From the NCBI GenBank assembly GCA_943324745.2, contig CALPMT020000006.1, positions 47,794-111,793 of the forward strand: a DNA stretch of 64,000 nucleotides, in the 5' to 3' direction. The notes beneath the pieces are model-generated. The model had not been told where the DNA came from. It was given only the letters and a program-made list of their open reading frames with translations, and made no database searches. Position numbers and translations under genes: made by a program. Origin of the DNA: Chitinophaga pinensis (lineage in GTDB: Bacteria; Bacteroidota; Bacteroidia; Flavobacteriales_D; Crocinitomicaceae). The stretch's first letter is position 1. Each line of letters begins with the position of its first letter. Below are positions 8,418 to 16,390 of this stretch, piece by piece.

Positions 8418-10196
8418 TCATTTTGGAACAGTCAATTGAATAACTGTTCCCTCTCCTATTGTGCTATTTATTTCTACCATTCCTTGAATTGTTTGAATTC
8501 GATTTTCAATGGATGTAAGTCCAAAACCAAAGGGAGTTTGAATCTTGTCAAACCCTTTCCCATTATCTGAAAATTGAAATACGTACTTATTTTTATAACA
8601 ATAATATTCCACCAAAATCTCAGAAGGAGCGGCATGCTTCAACGCGTTATTAATCAATTCTAAAGAAATCAAATAAATGTCATAATGCCAATCAGTTTCT
8701 ATAATTTCAGGAAAGTCAAATGATTGGAAAATTAGTTCACAGTTATTAAGATTTTCATTTAAAATAGCAATTTGATTCTCGATACAGGCACTCAATGCGC
8801 CATCATCTAAAGATTTTGGTAAAATTTGATGTGAAACATTCCTAATTTCAGTAGATAATTCATTGATTTTTTCTTTAACCAACTTCGTGTCATGATTATT
8901 TAATAAATTTTTAATATAAGCCAATTGACTGCCAAATTTATCATGTATTATATTCGCTATTTGTCTTCTTTCTTTTACTTGGGTCATCGATATCAAATCA
9001 ATTGATTGTTGTTTAAGTGAGATTACTTTTGCATTCAATTCATTGATCGAGCGCATCGTATTCACATAATTATAAGCTAAAATAAACCCAAATAAAATGG
9101 CTTCATACAACGCAATTATCATCAACCATTCATAATTTACCTCGTGTAAGATAACATGAAAGGCACGCAATATATAAATGATAAACCAACATATATGAGG
9201 TATTAATGATAACATAATGTATATGGAAATTTTGCTATTTGTATTAAACTTTTTGATTACAACATAAATAATAAGTACAGCCTGAACTAAAAACACGATA
9301 TAACCTAGTTTCCAAAAAAATTGAACAATATCAAAAAACTCCATTTTAGGGATAAAAAACACAACTAAAACATGAGAAATATTAAAAATACTTAAACCAT
9401 TCACCCACAAATGCACTGAATTGGAATAAGATTTTATATCTATTAAATCCTTATAAAAATGAATAAGTAAGATAATCCAAAACACACCAGCGTAAACTCT
9501 TAGTTCGCTGACCCAAATAAATCCTGTTATAACATGAAATTTAGCAAATCCAGTAGTAATAGCGAGATAAACAATAGTTAAGCATGAATAAATCACATAT
9601 AAGAAATAAGTTCTGATTTTTGTAATGAAGAATAATATCAAATTGAGTAAGATTAACATGGAAATCAATCCAATGAAAATAGAGTTGAAAATAAGGTTAT
9701 TTAAACTATCTATTTCTAATTGTTTACGACTTCCAATGTCATAACTAAAATCAAAAAATGAAATAATTTTCTTCAATTTCACCCAAACAACTCGATTTGA
9801 CTTAGGTTTCAGATTGATTGTAAAAACATGGGAAACAGAAAAATCTCCCTTGTTGATAGTTCTATCCCCCAAAATACATTTCTTATTCGATAGGTTATCG
9901 TCGTATAAAGTCAGGCTATCAATGTGGATGTTCGGAAAAGATAAAAGTATTTGTTTATTGATTGAACTTATATTTTTCAAATCAAATCTTAGGTATACAG
10001 AGGCATTTCTATTAAAACCAACTTTAATAATCTGATTTTGTTTAAAAGAAACTAATTTTCCTTTTACTTCTTTTGGAGATTGAAATTTAGAGAATGAGTC
10101 TATAAAATAACTCGCAGAAATAGTATTTCTATTTTCATTCGAAAAAGCTAAAAAAGTAGCAATTAATAAAAAAAAAAGTAAAGATGAACGTTTCAC
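8418..10196 (-). CDS. Sensor histidine kinase, 7TMR-DISM type
   Basis: 592 aa. Signal/anchor (1-20), an extracytoplasmic beta domain (about 25-160, DISMED2-like), seven hydrophobic segments (about 168-378), a coiled linker, then a HisKA_3-like phosphoacceptor (IIHDKFGSQL, His418) and an HATPase domain with N box ELINNALKHA (513-522), DNGKG (544-548) and GFGL (557-560). It should autophosphorylate in response to an outside signal and pass phosphate to the response regulator encoded just upstream. The start is GTG (10194-10196), overlapping the regulator stop as GTGA, which implies translational coupling. Ligand unknown. Confidence 0.85.
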   Translation of the reverse strand: MKRSSLLFFLLIATFLAFSNENRNTISASYFIDSFSKFQSPKEVKGKLVSFKQNQIIKVGFNRNASVYLRFDLKNISSINKQILLSFPNIHIDSLTLYDDNLSNKKCILGDRTINKGDFSVSHVFTINLKPKSNRVVWVKLKKIISFFDFSYDIGSRKQLEIDSLNNLIFNSIFIGLISMLILLNLILFFITKIRTYFLYVIYSCLTIVYLAITTGFAKFHVITGFIWVSELRVYAGVFWIILLIHFYKDLIDIKSYSNSVHLWVNGLSIFNISHVLVVFFIPKMEFFDIVQFFWKLGYIVFLVQAVLIIYVVIKKFNTNSKISIYIMLSLIPHICWFIIYILRAFHVILHEVNYEWLMIIALYEAILFGFILAYNYVNTMRSINELNAKVISLKQQSIDLISMTQVKERRQIANIIHDKFGSQLAYIKNLLNNHDTKLVKEKINELSTEIRNVSHQILPKSLDDGALSACIENQIAILNENLNNCELIFQSFDFPEIIETDWHYDIYLISLELINNALKHAAPSEILVEYYCYKNKYVFQFSDNGKGFDKIQTPFGFGLTSIENRIQTIQGMVEINSTIGEGTVIQLTVPK

Positions 10197-10807
10197 TGAT
10201 TCAGATATAATTTAGCAAACTGAATTAAACTTACAGCATTAGAAACTTCTAATTTCTTGTAAATATTTGTCCTATGCGTGTCAACTGTATGTTTTGAAAT
10301 AAATAGTACATCTGCAATTTCTTTACTTGTCTTTCCTTCTAAAATCAGCTTTATAATTTCTTTTTCTTGTTTGGAAAGTTTAAATTTATGGGTAACGTTC
10401 TTATCTACTTGATTAAAATAGGAATACTTTTCATTGATTTTTTCAATGTCAAAATGTTGATTTTTTGAAAACATAACATCAATTAATGTTTCCATCGAGC
10501 AATCTTTTGTAAGAAACGCATTTGCTCCTATTTTTTGTGCTTTATCAATCAAAAAAGGTTCGTAATATGCAGATAAAAAAATAATTCTTGTTTTTTCAAA
10601 AAATACTGATAATTCTCTTACTAATTCAAACCCATCTTTATTTCCTATGTTCAAATCACAGATAAAAACATCATACACATTAGACTTAACTAATTCTACA
10701 CAAGAATCATACGTAAAACAAGTATCTACATACATTTCCTTCGCCTTTAACGTTTCAGCAACACTACTACAAAAAATAGTATGATCATCACATATTAATA
10801 CTTTCAT
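10193..10807 (-). CDS. LuxR/NarL-type response regulator
   Basis: 204 aa from the ATG at 10805-10807; an in-frame TTG one codon earlier is less likely. Receiver domain with acidic pocket D7/D8, phosphoacceptor D51 (FICDLNIG) and a TK pair (AFLTKD). The C-terminal LuxR helix-turn-helix runs from LSKQEKEIIKLILEGKTSKE through the recognition helix ISKHTVDTHRTNIYKKL. It is the first gene of a two-gene operon with the kinase. It lies directly beside the regulon island and is an alternative candidate for binding the island operators, although its own upstream region has no clear copy of the site. Confidence 0.9.
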   Translation of the reverse strand: MKVLICDDHTIFCSSVAETLKAKEMYVDTCFTYDSCVELVKSNVYDVFICDLNIGNKDGFELVRELSVFFEKTRIIFLSAYYEPFLIDKAQKIGANAFLTKDCSMETLIDVMFSKNQHFDIEKINEKYSYFNQVDKNVTHKFKLSKQEKEIIKLILEGKTSKEIADVLFISKHTVDTHRTNIYKKLEVSNAVSLIQFAKLYLNQ

Positions 10808-10860
10808 CAACTAGCTAAATAGACAATACATTAACAACTAGATAAATATACAAATTAAAA

Positions 10861-10890
10861 ATAAAAAAGCCTGAGAATGAATACTCAGGC
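10861..10890 (-). terminator. Terminator of the 10930-11697 lipoprotein gene
   Basis: Stem GCCTGAG / CTCAGGC with an 8-base loop; on the reverse strand it is followed by TTTTTT. Confidence 0.85.
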
Positions 10891-10929
10891 TAATATTAAA
10901 CAAAGATTTTAAACTAAAACCGTAATAAA

Positions 10930-11697
10930 TTAGTTAATGTATTGGTATTTAGTTACCGATTTTGAACTATACGTTGAAGCACCATTACTTACGGTATTTC
11001 TAGTTGATTTAATTACTCTATTTTTGGAATCAAACTCATACACATAAGAATACTCGTACGTGAAAGTATTACCATTTTGACCGATTTCAGTCTGTTTTTC
11101 TGTCTTAACAAGATTCTTGGATTCTTTACCAGTAAAATTGATACCATAATTACTATTTCCAATTGTGTTAATTTTATCTAAGTAATATTCATAAGTAGTA
11201 TTACCTTGTTTAACCAAATTACCATCAACAACTTCCACAATTTCATCTTTATTTTTATACTTTAAAAAACCACTAGGAGAATAATAAAAATTTATTGTGT
11301 CATTTTTACCAGAGGTATAACTCTTTGTAATCTGTCCATTTGCATCTAACATATATAACTTCTTATTTGTGTAAGAAGTATCTATACTTTTGTGAGTTTC
11401 AGAGGATGTAATCAAAGATGCTGAATTGTAAACAAACGTACTAGAAAATGTATAATTGTCAGATGATTTACTAGTTTCAGAAATCAGCCTTCTATTCGCA
11501 TCATAACTATATGTTGTTTCAGTAGAATCTGTAATTTCTCCAGAACCATCATAATCATAATTTGTTACCTTTAAAATTCGAGTAAACGATGTACTAGTCG
11601 ATGAACTACTTGATGAATCAGCAGGTTTAGTTTCCTCTTTTTTACATCCTACAAAAACCATTGCAAGAACCACTGCACTTAAAATTAATTTTTTCAT
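10930..11697 (-). CDS. YD-type lipoprotein, paralogue family
   Basis: 255 aa. SPII signal MKKLILSAVVLAMVFVGC-KKEE, a Ser/Thr linker, and beta repeats (YSYDANRRL, YEYYLDKINTIGNSNYG, YEFDSKNRVIKSTRNTV). It is closely related to the protein at 22362-23108 and more distantly to 2534-3241. The repeats recall the YD type but are far too few for an Rhs toxin. The gene is a single-gene unit bounded by its own terminator and the island-type promoter at 11713-11760. Function unknown; exposure on the outer membrane is likely from the lipobox followed by KK, not shown. Confidence 0.8.
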   Translation of the reverse strand: MKKLILSAVVLAMVFVGCKKEETKPADSSSSSSTSTSFTRILKVTNYDYDGSGEITDSTETTYSYDANRRLISETSKSSDNYTFSSTFVYNSASLITSSETHKSIDTSYTNKKLYMLDANGQITKSYTSGKNDTINFYYSPSGFLKYKNKDEIVEVVDGNLVKQGNTTYEYYLDKINTIGNSNYGINFTGKESKNLVKTEKQTEIGQNGNTFTYEYSYVYEFDSKNRVIKSTRNTVSNGASTYSSKSVTKYQYIN

Positions 11698-11712
11698 AGA
11701 TTATTTTTTTAT

Positions 11713-11760
11713 CAAAATTATATTTTAAGATTTAAAAAAACAATAGCTATAAATGACTAT
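11713..11760 (-). promoter_or_regulatory. Island-type operator and promoter
   Basis: In the transcribed direction: ATAGTCAT, TT, ATAGCTAT (11760-11743), 22 bp, TAATTTTG (11720-11713). The -7 element is a full TAnnTTTG match, which puts the transcript start near 11707, about 10 bases before the ATG at 11697. The operator ends where the -33 element would begin. Confidence 0.75.
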
Positions 11761-11766
11761 TTTTTC

Positions 11767-11802
11767 TAATAAAGAACCCCGAACAGAGAACTGCTCGGGG
11801 TT
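11767..11802 (-). terminator. Terminator of the 11829-14236 operon
   Basis: Stem AACCCCGA / TCGGGGTT with loop ACAGAGAACTGC. It is homologous to the terminator at 16339-16371 and to a degenerate form at 14455-14490. The next operator follows after 6 to 14 bp. Confidence 0.75.
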
Positions 11803-11828
11803 ACATATAGAATAATTCACGAAACTAA

Positions 11829-13508
11829 TTAGCATTTATCGGTGACATATTCACAATTTACAATTACTTTTTTATTTGATGGGTCATACATTAATTTTTT
11901 CATGACTAATCCTTTTACTTTTTGGTAATTGAGATTTTTAACATCAAATAATGCTTCACATGAAATTAAACTTCCATCTATACCATAAGTACTAACTTTG
12001 TATTTTCGACCGTTGACCAAGCGAATATTTATACCTCCTTTTATATTTTTATTGGATGTAAAACCAGTATAAATCCATTTACTTCTATAAGTTTCAAGAT
12101 CTGTAATACAAATCCATGTAGATGTATTTGGTATTAAATGTGGATTTTTTGTACATATCACAGAGTAGGTTAAATCAACATCAATTTTTTCTAATCCATC
12201 ATCTTTTAGCTTTACTTCCAAGTTACCTTGTGTAGCTGGATTAAATAAATCCGATTTTCCAACATATTCATAATTTTCATTGTCGAAAATCTCAATATAT
12301 GCCAAGGGGATATTAGGAGTTCGTTCAAAACGTGCAACAAAACCATCGAAAAGTGTTGTACAGTGCAACGCTCCTAAGTATCCACCATCTGGACTTCTAA
12401 GTGTAACTTCATAGTTACCACTGGGAGTTGACCAAGTAGCTTTTATTTTCACATCTAATGCTGCACCTGCATCGCCGTACGAACCAAAGCAACTCCACCC
12501 CCAATCAAGGTTCCAACCAGAAAGGTGCGTTATTTCAAACTTTGCCGCTAAACCTGTTACCGATTGTACAACAACTGCTTTCTTTTCCTCTTTCCATTGT
12601 CCTGTAGCCTCATCCAAACTCCAAACTGGAATAGAATCTCCTGCTTTCACTTTTTGACCGGTCATAAAATTATCTTGATTTGTATTTAATTTCATCTCAG
12701 CTTTCACTGGTGTATCAAAAAACTTAACCTCTTTGCCTCCTACATTCATGTCTATATCCATCATACCAGCAGTAAAGAAATTTACACCTCCAGCGATTTC
12801 ATTCCCATTTTTATCTAACACATTTTGTGGAGATAATCCACCAGGAAACACTTGCACAGAAGCATCGGAAATATCATAATACCTAACATTAGCACGAACA
12901 GAATCACCAGAAATCAGATTATTATCTTTATCTCTTAACTTTGTTCCTGAACTGAACGTTAACGTAGCTGTTTCTGTCGTACCATTTTCAGGCAAGGTTG
13001 AAAATGACTCACTTGACGAAAATACTCCAGCGTTTAGTTTGTAACTTTTACTTTCTTCTGCAATACCTGTTGGTAAATTCCCTTTTTCAATTACTTTGAC
13101 ATTCACGGTCATTGCATCTTTGGAAACAAGTGTTATTTCTTTTCGTACATCCTCAAAACCATCAATCTTTGCAGTAACAACAAAATGAATTGGATTTGTT
13201 AACGAAGGAACAATTCCTTTTTCGAGATTTAACGCAAGCCAACCATCGTGCACTTGAAATTTTTGTGTACCTAACCCAGTAATCACTTTGTTTTTATCTG
13301 GTCCAGATATAGAAAGTGAAAACTCAAGAGGTTGATTAACTGCTCCAGCTTTTGCATTTTCAAACACCAGCATTGTAGGTGCATTAAACACATCTGTATT
13401 TACGTTAATGGAAATATCATCTGTTTTTAGTTTTTTACAAGATGTCTGAATTAAAACAAGTCCAGCAAGTATTAAAAAAGTAATTTTTAAACGTATATTT
13501 TTTTTCAT
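11829..13508 (-). CDS. Large lipoprotein, island operon
   Basis: 559 aa. SPII signal ending LIQTSC-KK. The body is beta-rich: an Ig-like N-terminal part (PTMLVFENAKAGAVNQPLEF), then a region found in Bacteroidota carboxypeptidase-regulatory-like lipoproteins (GDSIPVWSLDEATGQWKEE, LSGWNLDWGWSCFG). No catalytic motif seen. It is 32 bp downstream of the barrel gene at 13541, so both are made from the promoter at 14402-14449 and may form an outer-membrane pair. Function unknown. Confidence 0.65.
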   Translation of the reverse strand: MKKNIRLKITFLILAGLVLIQTSCKKLKTDDISINVNTDVFNAPTMLVFENAKAGAVNQPLEFSLSISGPDKNKVITGLGTQKFQVHDGWLALNLEKGIVPSLTNPIHFVVTAKIDGFEDVRKEITLVSKDAMTVNVKVIEKGNLPTGIAEESKSYKLNAGVFSSSESFSTLPENGTTETATLTFSSGTKLRDKDNNLISGDSVRANVRYYDISDASVQVFPGGLSPQNVLDKNGNEIAGGVNFFTAGMMDIDMNVGGKEVKFFDTPVKAEMKLNTNQDNFMTGQKVKAGDSIPVWSLDEATGQWKEEKKAVVVQSVTGLAAKFEITHLSGWNLDWGWSCFGSYGDAGAALDVKIKATWSTPSGNYEVTLRSPDGGYLGALHCTTLFDGFVARFERTPNIPLAYIEIFDNENYEYVGKSDLFNPATQGNLEVKLKDDGLEKIDVDLTYSVICTKNPHLIPNTSTWICITDLETYRSKWIYTGFTSNKNIKGGINIRLVNGRKYKVSTYGIDGSLISCEALFDVKNLNYQKVKGLVMKKLMYDPSNKKVIVNCEYVTDKC

Positions 13509-13540
13509 AGTTTATGAATTTAAGTGTAATAAAAATTTAA

Positions 13541-14236
13541 TTAGAAAGTTTTACCTGACTGACTTTTTTTGAACTCAATCACATAGTTAACATTCATTTG
13601 AATCACTGGCAACCATCTGTATGTTTTTACTTTTTCGGTAAGTACTTCTCCCAACTGTTGGTTATTTGCCAATAACTTAGTTCCCTCACTAGTAATTCTG
13701 GTTGCTTTTAAATAATTAACTCCCATATCGAATGTTACATTCAATTTCTTTTTTGGTGTAGTTCTGCCTAATCCTATCCCAAAATATGGCGCAATACCCT
13801 TTGAATCAGAGGTTAAAGTAATATTTCCGATTTCATCAGAATTTAGTGATATAATACCTGTTGTTACACTTTGTGTGGGTGTTAAAATAACTTTTGAAGA
13901 AGCTTTAGTTAAATAAGACAAACCTGCTTGAATTTTAAACCACTCTTGTTTTAAAAATGGTTGAAATTCATACATACAATTCAACTTTTGTATACTTCCT
14001 TCAGCAGCTAAATTCAACGCTAGACCCAGGTTGTAATCTGTCGAATAAGCCAGCGGTAGGTATGAAAACCCAAGTCTTACTGTATGACGATTGATTGGAT
14101 ATTTAAGTTCTACTCCTACACCTGTGGAACCTAGGTTTAAACCAGTAATAAGTTTAAAACTTTTTGATTCCTCTTGTGAAAAAAAAGTCGAAGAAGCACA
14201 AAATATCATTAAAAATAAAATTGAAAATACTTTCAT
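13541..14236 (-). CDS. Small outer-membrane beta-barrel protein
   Basis: 231 aa. Signal peptide (MKVFSILFLMIFCASSTFFSQ), then alternating strands rich in Gly and aromatics (LKYPINRHTVRLGFSYLPLAY, GIGLGRTTPKKKLNVTFDMG). It ends in strands of an 8- to 10-stranded barrel (WLPVIQMNVNYVIEF). First gene of the operon with the 11829 lipoprotein. The message has an unusually long leader of about 160 nt, because the promoter is at 14402-14449. Specific role unknown. Confidence 0.65.
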   Translation of the reverse strand: MKVFSILFLMIFCASSTFFSQEESKSFKLITGLNLGSTGVGVELKYPINRHTVRLGFSYLPLAYSTDYNLGLALNLAAEGSIQKLNCMYEFQPFLKQEWFKIQAGLSYLTKASSKVILTPTQSVTTGIISLNSDEIGNITLTSDSKGIAPYFGIGLGRTTPKKKLNVTFDMGVNYLKATRITSEGTKLLANNQQLGEVLTEKVKTYRWLPVIQMNVNYVIEFKKSQSGKTF

Positions 14237-14401
14237 AAAAATAATTTAAAGATTAAAAACACGATTTACTTTAAAAGCAAATAACTATAACATAAATTGT
14301 TATAAAATCCATTTTGTGATTAATTCCAATTACTATTGAAAAAAATCATGTTTCATTTCGCTAGACCATCATTGTTAGTTTTTTAAGTTTTAAAATTTTA
14401 T

Positions 14402-14449
14402 CAAAATTAACTATCAGAATCTTACCAAAAAATAGCTATAAATAGCTAT
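14402..14449 (-). promoter_or_regulatory. Island-type operator and promoter, long leader
   Basis: In the transcribed direction: ATAGCTAT, TT, ATAGCTAT (14449-14432), 22 bp, TAATTTTG (14409-14402). Transcription should begin near 14395, leaving about 160 nt before the ATG at 14236. No conserved riboswitch or credible leader peptide was recognised in that leader. Confidence 0.7.
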
Positions 14450-14454
14450 TTTTC

Positions 14455-14490
14455 ACTAAAAAAAACCAAACAGTGAACTGCTCGGAGTTT
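14455..14490 (-). terminator. Degenerate terminator of the 14510-16261 gene
   Basis: It aligns with the terminators at 16339-16371 and 11767-11802, but the GGGG/CCCC stem is broken (CTCGGAG opposite CCAAACAG). The T-run on the reverse strand is kept. Probably leaky. Confidence 0.5.
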
Positions 14491-14509
14491 ATTAAAATCA
14501 AAAAGGATA

Positions 14510-16261
14510 TTACTCTATCACCACTATTTTTTCTTGCACAAAATGCGCATTCGAACCTCGCAAGAAATACACTCCTTTCGAGAGTTGTAAAGCTTGGACT
14601 TTTTGATCCTCCGCTTCTTTCACATCGAAGTGATGCACTACTTTCCCTAATTCATCAACGATTGAGTAAGCCCCTATTGGTGCATTCGAAATTGTAAAGT
14701 TACCTGTAGAAGGATTCGGATAGATTTTTATAGTAGATACAACGTTTTCTCTCAAAGAAGCAAAGTTTTCATCTGAAATACGCATTAAAAGCGCACGATT
14801 TTTTCTTGTAGGATTATAAATAGTATCCCCTACACAAATTAATGTATCATCTAATGGCAAACCAAAATTATGTGCAAAACAAATAATTCCATTACTATTA
14901 CCAACGGTATATCTATTTCCTTCATAAACATATAAACGATCTATTGAATCTAACTGTGAAGTGTTTAAATCTGCACTGTGCTTAATGAGATATGTTTTGT
15001 AGGTTAGCGTATCTCCTTCCACGATTTCTACTGGTTTCATTACTGATGGTATTTTTTTATTTTCGAATTGAAAAGTATCCAATACTAATTTACCATTGAC
15101 CAAACCAGCAAAGGATGTTCTCAATTCAAAAAAGTTACCATACGCATCAAATGCACCTGTCATATAGGATTTCCCACATCCAATTGCTTTTGATGGAGTA
15201 CAATTATTATCAAATTTCACCAAAAAACGAAACGACTGATTATCGCCTCCGGCTCCAAAACCACTGTTATTAATCGTTGTACTTCCAAAGTTCAAACTTT
15301 TAGCAGCACCCGCACCTGCAATACTAAAGTTCCCTTTGCTATCCATAAATGCATTGCCTCTTAAACCATCATAACAATTTATAGGGTAAACACTAAGTTT
15401 ATCTATAATACCAGTTGACTTGATCTTTAGAACAAAAAGATCAGTCCAAGCACTACTATTCACCTCTTTTTTAGAGTTATAAATAGATTGATTATTAAAT
15501 TTTAATGTATCCGACCCCACTTCTCCAACTACTATCAAATCACCACTTGGATCAGGTAATAAAAATCTCACGTCATCATTATAAGGATCCTTTCCTACAC
15601 CTACTATTTTCCATTGTTCCTGAAGCATTAAATCATACTTTTTTATAGTTAGTCCTATATAGCTGTTAAAACCGATATATAGATTATTTTCAGTAATTTT
15701 CATTATCCCATCACCAAAATAATTACCATCAGAAACATTCATTCCTTTTAGTACATTTCCTTTTTTATCAATTTTAAATAAAAAACCTTCATAATGCCCA
15801 GTACCTTTTTTTGATACATTGGTGATTTCCAACTGAACTGCTTCTCCATAAAAACTACCACTCACATAAGTATTTCCTTGTATATCAACAACCATAGAAT
15901 GTATCCTTAAATCTGATGAACCAGAACCAGTTTTTGTTACCTGAAAAGAGCGAGACCATACTAGCATACCATTTTGATCATATCGTTCAATTATAGAATC
16001 TCTCTCAATAACAAATTGATCTCCATCTTCAATTAAGTTGTAAATACGAAAATTAAACGCTTTAGACCAGATAACTTTTCCTTGTTGGTCTATTTTATCC
16101 AAAACTTCGCTATTAGTATATTCTTTTCGGATGTAGGTAAATTTTTTATTTTCTAAAATCTGAACGTCGGCAGAATCCGGTATAGCATACGTCAATGTTA
16201 GTTTCTGACTAACAGCAATGAATGAGGTTAAAAAACCTACTAGTAGAATACAATATTTCAT
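14510..16261 (-). CDS. T9SS-exported beta-propeller-like protein
   Basis: 583 aa. Signal peptide (MKYCILLVGFLTSFIAVSQ), then repeats in which YDQNGMLVWSRSF, DIQGNTYVSGSF and KIDKKGNVLKGMNV recall SBBP or delta-60 type propeller blades. The type A sorting domain starts at about residue 512 (KIYPNPSTGNFTISN) and ends KGVYFLRGSN...EKIVVIE. That domain is 66/72 identical to the one of the next gene upstream (16391-18871), while the rest is unrelated, so the domain was copied. It is a single-gene unit with its own island-type promoter and a degenerate terminator. Role unknown; surface-exposed by export signal. Confidence 0.8.
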   Translation of the reverse strand: MKYCILLVGFLTSFIAVSQKLTLTYAIPDSADVQILENKKFTYIRKEYTNSEVLDKIDQQGKVIWSKAFNFRIYNLIEDGDQFVIERDSIIERYDQNGMLVWSRSFQVTKTGSGSSDLRIHSMVVDIQGNTYVSGSFYGEAVQLEITNVSKKGTGHYEGFLFKIDKKGNVLKGMNVSDGNYFGDGIMKITENNLYIGFNSYIGLTIKKYDLMLQEQWKIVGVGKDPYNDDVRFLLPDPSGDLIVVGEVGSDTLKFNNQSIYNSKKEVNSSAWTDLFVLKIKSTGIIDKLSVYPINCYDGLRGNAFMDSKGNFSIAGAGAAKSLNFGSTTINNSGFGAGGDNQSFRFLVKFDNNCTPSKAIGCGKSYMTGAFDAYGNFFELRTSFAGLVNGKLVLDTFQFENKKIPSVMKPVEIVEGDTLTYKTYLIKHSADLNTSQLDSIDRLYVYEGNRYTVGNSNGIICFAHNFGLPLDDTLICVGDTIYNPTRKNRALLMRISDENFASLRENVVSTIKIYPNPSTGNFTISNAPIGAYSIVDELGKVVHHFDVKEAEDQKVQALQLSKGVYFLRGSNAHFVQEKIVVIE

Positions 16262-16282
16262 TATTTTAAATTAAATTTTCTA

Positions 16283-16330
16283 CAAAAATAAATGTTACTC
16301 AAACACCAAACAATAGCTATAAATAGCTAT
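16283..16330 (-). promoter_or_regulatory. Island-type operator and promoter
   Basis: In the transcribed direction: ATAGCTAT, TT, ATAGCTAT (16330-16313), 22 bp, TATTTTTG (16290-16283). It drives the 14510-16261 gene, whose ATG is 22 bp further on. TTTGGTGT follows the operator closely here and at 21037-21054. Confidence 0.75.
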
Positions 16331-16338
16331 ATTTCAAC

Positions 16339-16371
16339 AAAAAACCCCGAACAGAGTACTGCTCGGGGTTT
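16339..16371 (-). terminator. Terminator of the 16391-20977 operon
   Basis: Stem AAACCCCGA / TCGGGGTTT; on the reverse strand it is followed by TTTTTTGTTG. It sits between the end of the operon and the operator of the next unit. Confidence 0.85.
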
Positions 16372-16390
16372 ATTAAAATCAAAAAGGATA

